33,145 nucleotides of DNA from positions 1-33,145 of the forward strand of contig JAOZMB010000023.1 in NCBI GenBank assembly GCA_029934515.1, written 5' to 3'. Shown piece by piece: positions 26,401 to 33,145 of this stretch (position 1 is the first letter of the stretch; each line of letters starts with the position of its first letter). Made by a program: the position numbers and the translations under genes. Below the pieces are notes generated by a model. The model was given only the letters and a program-made list of their open reading frames with translations. It did no database searches and was not told where the DNA came from. The DNA is from Bacteroidales bacterium. Lineage in GTDB: Bacteria > Bacteroidota > Bacteroidia > Bacteroidales > JAADGE01.

Positions 26401-27028
26401 TGAAATAATATACAAATCCTATTGCGGGTATGGCGAGAAGGTTTAGTAAATGAATACCTATTGATAATCCCATAAGATAGGCTATAAGAATTAGCCAACG
26501 GTTTGCATATTTTTGTTCTGCTTCGTTTTCCCATTTAAGTATTGCCCAGAATACGATTGCTGTAAAAAGCGATGATGTTGCATAAACTTCACCTTCGACA
26601 GCCGAGAACCAGAATGAATCTGAAAAAGTATAAACAAGCGCACCAACTGCACCGCTAGCGATTATTGTAATAAGTTGTGAATTGGAAATTGTTCCGTTGT
26701 CGGCAATTATTCGTTTGGCAATGTGTGTTATACTCCAAAAAAGAAATAATATTGTAAATGCACTTGCCAGAACAGAGACGGCATTAATCATAAGTGCAAC
26801 ACGAGTTAAATCGCCAAAAGAGAAAAGAGAAAAGAAACGACCAAGTAGCATAAATAAAGGTGCTCCTGGCGGATGACCGACTTCTAATTTGTGCGAAGTT
26901 GTTATAAATTCGCCACAATCCCAGAAGCTTGCCGTTGGTTCTACTGTTAAAAAATACGTTATTGCTGCTATAAAAAAAACAGCCCATCCACTGATAATAT
27001 TTATCTTCTTAAAATTTTCCATGTTCAC
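23417..27028 (-). CDS. DUF2723-family polytopic membrane protein (glycosyltransferase-like)
   Basis: '[56 protein letters not shown]', multiple TM helices, '[36 protein letters not shown]'. Confidence 0.93.
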   Translation of the reverse strand: [1203 protein letters not shown]

Positions 27029-27161
27029 TCAGTTTGATTTTTAATTAAAAATAAAACTGCGAATTTAGAATTAATATTTTAAAAAACATAAACTGATTTA
27101 TTTTTTTTTGTTGCTTCAAGCGATTTTACTCGTTTATATACCGTTCTGTTTTTGATATTTT

Positions 27162-27941
27162 TTAATTATTTATTTTAGCAATATATGCAGCACCGAACGC
27201 ATTAATTATTTGCGGATTTTGTGGTACTATTATTTTTGTTTGCAGTTTTTCTTCCAGAATAATTTTCATATAATGGTGATATTTTACAACACCTCCGATA
27301 AGAAATATTGGTAAATTATCATCTGTTGGTATTTTTTTTATTCTTCCAGCTACGGATATATATATTCCTCTTGCAATATCTTCGATAGGTATTTCATCGA
27401 AGATCCATTTCATTATTTCTGTTTTTGCAAATACCGTACAGAAGCTGTTTAGTTCTTTTTTTGATTTTGATTTACTTGCCAAATCGCTCATCGCAAGCAA
27501 ATCAATTTCAGCTCTATCGGCGACCTCAGAAATATAAGCACCTGTCCCAGCCGCACATTTACTGCTCATGTAAAATTCTATAACTCTGCCTGTTTTGCCA
27601 CTTTTTAACAGTTTAATATCTTCGCCACCAATGTCAATAATCGTTTTTAGGAAAGGTGCAATAACAGAAACTCCTGCTGAGGCACAGTATAGTTCTGTTT
27701 TTATAATATCTGCATTTTTAAAATGTTTCCTGCCATATCCTGTTGTACAATTTTTTACAATATTATAAGTAGAATATATATTTTCAAGAATTTCTATTCG
27801 CTCATGTTTATTTCTGTTCAAAGTTTTAATAATATTTTTATATAAAATATTATTTTTATCATCAATAACAATAAATTTTGTATATAACGAACCTATATCA
27901 ATACCTAAATAATTCATATTAATAATCAAAAATATTAACAA
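27162..27941 (-). CDS. BadF/BadG/BcrA/BcrD-family ATPase (2-hydroxyacyl-CoA dehydratase activator-like)
   Basis: YLGIDIGSLYTKFIVID, IDIGGEDIKLL, SSKCAAGTGAYISEVADRAEI, FCTVFAKTEIM: both Cys positions expected for the inter-subunit 4Fe-4S cluster are present. Confidence 0.9.
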   Translation of the reverse strand: MLIFLIINMNYLGIDIGSLYTKFIVIDDKNNILYKNIIKTLNRNKHERIEILENIYSTYNIVKNCTTGYGRKHFKNADIIKTELYCASAGVSVIAPFLKTIIDIGGEDIKLLKSGKTGRVIEFYMSSKCAAGTGAYISEVADRAEIDLLAMSDLASKSKSKKELNSFCTVFAKTEIMKWIFDEIPIEDIARGIYISVAGRIKKIPTDDNLPIFLIGGVVKYHHYMKIILEEKLQTKIIVPQNPQIINAFGAAYIAKINN

Positions 27942-27992
27942 ATTAAAAAAAATAGCCGATACTAATCTATAAATACTTACAGATTAATTTGT

Positions 27993-28784
27993 TTAATAAA
28001 ATTTCAAATCGGGAAAGTACTTTATAAAAACCAATTCGTAACCCAGTGCAAACAACATTATAATTATAACGAAGGCAAGGAAAATAGTAAAATTTGTTCT
28101 TTTGTTAGCTCTTTTTATCTTTTTTTGAACGACTGAAAGCGTCTCGTCTGTTTCTATTTTTTTAATATTTTCCTGAATTTTTCTTATTTCCAGGTTCATA
28201 TCATCAATATTTGTAGAAATATTATCAAGTTTTTTCGGGAAGTCTATGGTATCAATTTTATCAGATAATTGTGCTGTCGATTTGGCAAGACTTAAATAAT
28301 TATCTAACAATGTATTAACTTCATTAATTTGTTGTTTGTGTGAATATATTAGTTTATTTACTATTTTTTTTGTCTCTTCTGTATGCTTCTGTAATGCGGA
28401 TATATTTTTTTGTTCGTTTTGTTTTACATTGCGTTGCAAATCGCTGATAATTTTTTTAGATTCGGCAATCTGTTTTTTTTGCGAACTAATTATCTCGTTA
28501 ACATGTTTTTTATGAACATTTAAAACACGTTCGTTTTCTTTTTTGTTTGATTCTATAAAATTGTTTATTTTTTTCTCGTTTGCAGTTAGCGAATCACTTA
28601 AAAATTTATCCGTTTTACTTTCAATATTTATAAATCCGTTTGCATATTTTTCTTGTAATATTTTTACAGCATTTACAACTTCGCTTGATATTTCTTCTGC
28701 TCTTTGTATTTGTTTAACTGCATTTTCAAGTTTACCAAGTTCTTTTTGTAGTCTGCCAAGTTCTTGATTAATTTTTTCTTTCAT
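27993..28784 (-). CDS. Coiled-coil protein with C-terminal TM segment
   Basis: Long heptad/charged region and C-terminal 'TNFTIFLAFVIIIMLFALGYELVFI'. Confidence 0.75.
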   Translation of the reverse strand: MKEKINQELGRLQKELGKLENAVKQIQRAEEISSEVVNAVKILQEKYANGFINIESKTDKFLSDSLTANEKKINNFIESNKKENERVLNVHKKHVNEIISSQKKQIAESKKIISDLQRNVKQNEQKNISALQKHTEETKKIVNKLIYSHKQQINEVNTLLDNYLSLAKSTAQLSDKIDTIDFPKKLDNISTNIDDMNLEIRKIQENIKKIETDETLSVVQKKIKRANKRTNFTIFLAFVIIIMLFALGYELVFIKYFPDLKFY

Positions 28785-28926
28785 AGTTTTTATTTTTTAT
28801 TTTTTTGCAAAATTATATTTTTTCTTTAATAAAAAAAAGAAAAATGATTTTCCTCTTTTTTACATTAAATTTATTACTTCCATTATTTTTAATTTTTGTA
28901 TTAACTTTATTTCGATATAAAAAGGT

Positions 28927-28975
28927 TAATGTCTTTAAAAATATAATATATTGATAATCAATTATGATTTATTTT
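28927..28975 (+). repeat. Repeat family B, copy B4 (3' part, diverged)
   Basis: TAATGTCTTTAAAAATATAATATATTGATAATCAATTATGATTTATTT resembles the 3' half of B2/B3. Confidence 0.55.
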
Positions 28976-29007
28976 TGATATGTTTGTCATACTTTTATAT
29001 AAAATTT

Positions 29008-29038
29008 TTGTTAAATTTTGTCATATTTTTTATATTTG
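29008..29038 (+). promoter_or_regulatory. Bacteroidota-type promoter (-33 TTG, -7 TATATTTG) for the DUF4159 gene
   Basis: TTG at 29008-29010 and TATATTTG at 29031-29038, spacer 20 bp. Confidence 0.55.
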
Positions 29039-29071
29039 CAAAATTTATAAATTTTCAAATTATAACTTCCA

Positions 29072-29728
29072 ATGAAAAGAATTTTTTTTTTAACATTATT
29101 TGCATTAATAATTTTGCCTATTTTTTCGCAGACGAGTTCGATAAAATTAGCTTTGTTAAAATATCATGGCGGAGGCGATTGGTACGCAAATCCAACAGCA
29201 CTTCCAAATTTAATAAAATATTGTAATAAAAATCTCGGCACTAATTTTTACAAAGAGCATGTTACTATTGAATCTGGAAGTTCAGAGATTTTTAATTATC
29301 CATTTGTACATGCAACAGGTCACGGGAATATAATTTTTTCTATGCAGGAGGTTCGTAATTTACGAACATATATGTTGGGTGGCGGTTTTATACATTTTGA
29401 TGATAATTACGGAATGGATAAATATATAAGAAGAGAATTAAAAAAAATTTTTCCAGAGTATAAATTAATTGAGTTATCATTTTCGCACCCATTGTTTCAT
29501 CAAAAATATAACTTCTCTGGTGGACTTCCTAAAATTCATGAACACGATGATAAACCAGCACAGGCGTATGGAATCTTTCACGAAGGCAGAATGGTATGTT
29601 TATATACCTCAGAATCAGACCTTGGAGACGGTTGGGAAGACCAAGAGGTACATAACGATTCGGAAGAGACTAGAACAAAAGCTCTTAAAATGGGAGCAAA
29701 TATTATACAATTTATTTTTACTCAATAG
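29072..29728 (+). CDS. DUF4159-family exported protein
   Basis: Signal peptide; 'IKLALLKYHGGGDWYANPTALPNLIKYCNKNLGT', 'LRTYMLGGGFIHFDDNYGMDKYIRRELKKIFPEYKLIELSFSHPLF'. Confidence 0.88.
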   Translation: MKRIFFLTLFALIILPIFSQTSSIKLALLKYHGGGDWYANPTALPNLIKYCNKNLGTNFYKEHVTIESGSSEIFNYPFVHATGHGNIIFSMQEVRNLRTYMLGGGFIHFDDNYGMDKYIRRELKKIFPEYKLIELSFSHPLFHQKYNFSGGLPKIHEHDDKPAQAYGIFHEGRMVCLYTSESDLGDGWEDQEVHNDSEETRTKALKMGANIIQFIFTQ

Positions 29729-29793
29729 AAATGATAGATAATTATAACTTTGACAAAAAGCTGTGAAACTGTTTGTCAAAGTTCATAAATATA

Positions 29794-32529
29794 TTAGAAA
29801 ATCCCTTTAAACCAGTTTACTATTTTTATCCAAAAATTTTTGTTTTTTTTGTCTTGCGGTTTAATTTTTGTTATTTTTTCTTCTTTTATTTTGGGTAATT
29901 TTTCCTCTTCAATTTTTAATTTTTCAAGCTCTTCGCTTGTGATATTTGTAAATTTTAATCGTCCTTCTTTGTAATCTACATTTATAATTTTGTCTTTGCT
30001 TACTTCTGTTTTTAATATTCTTTCTGATAGTTCGTTAAGAATATATCTTTGAATTGTTCTTTTTACAGGACGAGCACCAAACTGTGGATTGTAACTCATT
30101 CTTGTTATCCAAGTTTTTGCTTTTTTTGTAAAATTAATATTAATTTCTCGTTCTATGAGTTTCGATTTCAGGCTGTTAAGTTGCAGGTTTACTATTTTTC
30201 CAATACTTGTTATCGAAAGCGGTATAAACATTATTATTTCGTCAATACGATTTAAAAACTCTGGACTCATTTTTTCTTTCAGAACTTTTGAAACGTCTTT
30301 TTTTGCTTTTGCAATTACTGTTCTGTAATTGTCTTTGTTCATTTTCTCAAAATTTTCGTTTATTTTGTCCGAGCCAGCGTTCGAGGTCATTATTATAATA
30401 GTATTTTTAAAGTTCACTTTTCGTCCTTTGCTGTCCGTAAGATGTCCATCGTCGAGTACTTGCAGGAATGTATTAAAAATATCTTTGTGTGCTTTTTCTA
30501 TCTCGTCAAGTAAAACCACTGAGTAAGGTTTTTGTCTTATTTGTTCTGTAAGTTGTCCTCCTTCATCGTGTCCTATATAACCGGGTGGCGAACCTATAAG
30601 TTTCGATACTGTATGTTTTTCCTGATATTCCGACATATCAATACGAACAATTGATTTTTCGTCATCGAACATAAACTCTGCAAGCGCCTTAGCAAGTTCT
30701 GTTTTTCCAACTCCTGTTGTACCCAAAAAAATAAACGAACCTATTGGTTTTCTGGAATCATGTAGTCCTGCACGACTTCTGCGTACTGCCTCCGAGACAA
30801 GCCGTACTGCTTCTTTTTGTCCGATAATTCTTTTTTGCAGTTCTTGTTCTAGGTTAATTAATTTTTCTGTCTCCGATTTTCTCATTTTTGTAACTGGAAT
30901 ACCAGAGATTTCTGAAACCACTTCTGCAATTAAATCGCGGTCAACAAATTCTTTCAACAAAACAGTTTCGGATTGGTTATTGTTCAAATCATTGTTCAAC
31001 TTTTTAATTTTCTGTTTTGCATCATTAATTTCTTTGTGTTGAATACGTGCAACAGTTTCAAAATCAGCTTCTTCTTTCGCAATGTCTGATTTTATTTTAA
31101 GTTCTGATATTAATTTTCTTGTTTCCGCAATTTCATTAATAATAGTTTTTTCCGATTCCCAGAATGCTCTTAATTTAGTATTTTCATCGCTTAGTTCTGT
31201 TATTTTTTCGTTTATTTCTTTTAACGATTTTTCATCGTCTTCATTTTTTAGTATTTCTTTTTCAATTTTAAATCGATTAATTTTTCGTTCAAGTTCATCA
31301 ATTTCATCAGGTAATGAGTTCATTTCAAGTCTCAGTTTTGAAGCTGCTTCATCTATTAGGTCTATTGCTTTGTCTGGCAAATATCTGTCTGTAATATATC
31401 TTTGCGATAGTTCTACTGCTGCTTTTACAGCTTCATCGCGTATCACAATTTTATGAAAATCCTGATATTTTTCTTTTATTCCTCTCAAAATCGAAATAGC
31501 GTCTTCTGTTTCTGGTTCTTTTATCATAATTTTTTGAAACCTTCTGTCTAGCGCTTTATCTTTTTCGAAATATTTTTGATATTCACTAATTGTTGTTGCA
31601 CCTATTGCTTTAAGTTCTCCTCTTGCAAGAGCTGGTTTTAGAATATTTGCAGCATCCATTGCACCGCCAGAACGTCCCGCTCCGACAAGCAAATGTATCT
31701 CATCAATAAAAAGTATAAGTTCGCCATCAGAATCGCTTACTTCTTTAACAATTGATTTCAAACGATTTTCGAACTCTCCCTGTTTACTTGCACCAGCAAT
31801 TACAGAGCCAAGGTCTAATGAAAAAATTATATTATCTTTCAGATTTTCAGGTACATCACCTCTAACAATTCTTTGTGCAAGTCCTTCCACGATAGCTGTT
31901 TTTCCAACTCCTGGTTCGCCAATAATTATAGGATTATTTTTTCTTCTTCTCGAAATTATTTGCAAAACTCTGCGTATTTCGTCTATCCTTCCTATAACGG
32001 GGTCGAGTTTTCCTTCTTTTATTTTTTCGTTAAGATTAACTGCATATAAGTTCAGAGTTTCGTATTTATCTTTTTTTATTTCTTTTTCTTTTGTAGAGCT
32101 TCTAAGTTCTTTAATTGCATTTTCCAATTTCTTTTGACTTATACCTTTCTGCATCATTATATTAGCTGTTCCATCTTTGGTCAGAAATATTCCAGACAAT
32201 ATATGTTCGATGGAAATATAATCATCTCCGATATTTTTTGCTATCTGTTTTGCTTTGTTCAGTGAAATTTCCACATTCTCTGATACCTCTAATTTTCCTC
32301 CTTCTGGCAATTCTTGATAAGATTTTATAATATTTATGACTTTCCGTTCAAGCTCATTAATATTAATACCAGTTTTTCGTAAAATAAAAGGTGTAACAGT
32401 GCTGTCTGTCTGCAATATACCTTTTAAAATATGTGCGTTTTCAATTTTTCTTTGTTTAAAGTTCTTAGCAATATCTGCTCCTGTTTTTAGTGCTTTCTGA
32501 GCAATTTTTGTAAAATCTTTATAGTTCAT
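29794..32529 (-). CDS. clpB: ClpB-type AAA+ disaggregase/chaperone (start at the MNYKDFTK Met)
   Basis: Clp N-domain; IIIGEPGVGKTAIVEGLAQRI, middle coiled coil, FIFLGTTGVGKTELAKALAEFM, GSPPGYIGHDEGGQLTEQIRQKPYSVVLLDEIEKAH. The listed start at 32637 adds a 36-aa hydrophobic extension not typical of ClpB. Confidence 0.93.
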   Translation of the reverse strand: MNYKDFTKIAQKALKTGADIAKNFKQRKIENAHILKGILQTDSTVTPFILRKTGININELERKVINIIKSYQELPEGGKLEVSENVEISLNKAKQIAKNIGDDYISIEHILSGIFLTKDGTANIMMQKGISQKKLENAIKELRSSTKEKEIKKDKYETLNLYAVNLNEKIKEGKLDPVIGRIDEIRRVLQIISRRRKNNPIIIGEPGVGKTAIVEGLAQRIVRGDVPENLKDNIIFSLDLGSVIAGASKQGEFENRLKSIVKEVSDSDGELILFIDEIHLLVGAGRSGGAMDAANILKPALARGELKAIGATTISEYQKYFEKDKALDRRFQKIMIKEPETEDAISILRGIKEKYQDFHKIVIRDEAVKAAVELSQRYITDRYLPDKAIDLIDEAASKLRLEMNSLPDEIDELERKINRFKIEKEILKNEDDEKSLKEINEKITELSDENTKLRAFWESEKTIINEIAETRKLISELKIKSDIAKEEADFETVARIQHKEINDAKQKIKKLNNDLNNNQSETVLLKEFVDRDLIAEVVSEISGIPVTKMRKSETEKLINLEQELQKRIIGQKEAVRLVSEAVRRSRAGLHDSRKPIGSFIFLGTTGVGKTELAKALAEFMFDDEKSIVRIDMSEYQEKHTVSKLIGSPPGYIGHDEGGQLTEQIRQKPYSVVLLDEIEKAHKDIFNTFLQVLDDGHLTDSKGRKVNFKNTIIIMTSNAGSDKINENFEKMNKDNYRTVIAKAKKDVSKVLKEKMSPEFLNRIDEIIMFIPLSITSIGKIVNLQLNSLKSKLIEREININFTKKAKTWITRMSYNPQFGARPVKRTIQRYILNELSERILKTEVSKDKIINVDYKEGRLKFTNITSEELEKLKIEEEKLPKIKEEKITKIKPQDKKNKNFWIKIVNWFKGIF

Positions 32530-32698
32530 TATTAAAAAAATTATCGGATTTACCACAAGTAATAATATTTGTAGTTTTAAAACAATTACTATAATTAACT
32601 TTATTTTTTTGTTAAATATAAAAAAAATTGGTGACATACATATTATTAATACTCATATTTTTTGGATAGATATTGGAAGGACATCTCAATTTTGATAT

Positions 32699-32788
32699 AT
32701 ACTAAAGTGAATTAGGTTTTCGGATTTAAATATAATTTTTCAAAAAATAAATTCATAAAAAAACCGAAAACCAATTTTACTTCAGTAT
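32699..32788. repeat. Imperfect inverted repeat, 25-bp arms, 40-bp spacer
   Basis: Left ATACTAAAGTGAATTAGGTTTTCGG (32699-32723); right CCGAAAACCAATTTTACTTCAGTAT (32764-32788); 21 of 25 complementary by eye. Confidence 0.8.
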
Positions 32789-32813
32789 AATCAAATATAT
32801 AATACAATTAAGT

Positions 32814-33145
32814 TTATTTCAGGACTTTTTCTATATCTGCAAGGCTGATTTTCAATTGTTGTGATATCTTATTTTTGTTTTTGCCCTCAAATAATAATTT
32901 GTAAATATTGGTTTTTAGTTCCTCCTGTTTTATTCTTATGTTACTGTTTGCACGTTCTTGTTCTATTCCTTTTTCTATTCCTTTTTCTATTCCTTGTTCT
33001 ATTCCCAGTCTAATTCCCTGTCTAACTCCTTGTCTTACTCCTTGTTTGCGCACACCTTCATTATATCGTTCTATGATTTCTTTTGTTTCAAGTTCTGTTT
33101 CAATGTATTCAAGGTCTGCATCATTTAAATCGCTTCTCAATAAAC
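32814..33145 (-). CDS. C-terminal part of an Rpn/PD-(D/E)XK nuclease family 'transposase' protein, truncated by window end
   Basis: 'EGVRKQGVRQGVRQGIRLGIEQGIEKGIEKGIEQERAN' four-residue repeats and 'IYKLLFEGKNKNKISQQLKISLADIEKVLK'. Frame stays open through the window edge; the listed start is TTG. Confidence 0.8.
   Translation of the reverse strand, partial: LLRSDLNDADLEYIETELETKEIIERYNEGVRKQGVRQGVRQGIRLGIEQGIEKGIEKGIEQERANSNIRIKQEELKTNIYKLLFEGKNKNKISQQLKISLADIEKVLK
32961..33044 (-). repeat. 12-bp tandem repeat (7 units) encoding four-residue repeats in the Rpn-like protein
   Basis: ttctattccttt | ttctattccttt | ttctattccttg | ttctattcccag | tctaattccctg | tctaactccttg | tcttactccttg. Confidence 0.9.

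Noticed and set aside
28951-29226. 91-aa ORF overlapping the DUF4159 start
   Set aside because: Alternative frame spanning the promoter and signal peptide; the DUF4159 frame has clear family support.
32530-32637. 36-aa N-terminal extension of ClpB
   Set aside because: Hydrophobic run upstream of the canonical MNYKDFTK start; probably untranslated leader in an open frame.
32961-33044. 12-bp repeats as a CRISPR-like array
   Set aside because: Contiguous in-frame coding repeats without spacers.

Overview
AT-rich chromosomal window from a Bacteroidota-type genome. Supporting signs are PorP/SprF, DUF2723 and 'IPQTFNYQGIA' S74 protein families, and TAnnTTTG-type promoters. Housekeeping genes present: ispH, rnhA, ung, gyrA, clpB. 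From about 4.1 to 13.0 kb there is an accessory/defence-like zone. It holds a one-polypeptide type IIG-like restriction-methylation enzyme, a MntA/HepT (MNT-HEPN) module and a DUF1016/YhcG-family nuclease. The C-terminal end of a type ISP-like R-M enzyme lies at the left edge and an Rpn-family fragment at the right edge. Most notable observations: (1) a 12-nt homopolymer inside the type IIG gene, just before methyltransferase motif I, where either a +1 or a -1 slip gives an immediate stop (candidate phase-variable R-M); (2) a ~105-bp intergenic repeat in inverted orientation bracketing ~7.5 kb with the S74 fibre, rnhA, R-M and MntA/HepT; (3) a second repeat family (~45-110 bp, up to four copies), two copies of which directly flank the DUF1016 gene and one of which ends in a strong hairpin; (4) a 1752-aa protein joining a Ser/Thr kinase, a STAND-like ATPase, a helical/TPR-like region, GAF and a SpoIIE/PP2C phosphatase; (5) a PorP/SprF-OmpA-like fusion next to a YadA-head/S74 fibre-like protein; (6) GyrA with Leu at the QRDR position equivalent to E. 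coli Asp87; (7) 4-residue (12-bp) repeats in the Rpn C-terminus, matching the known toxin/intragenic-antitoxin architecture. No rRNA, tRNA or CRISPR array was recognised.
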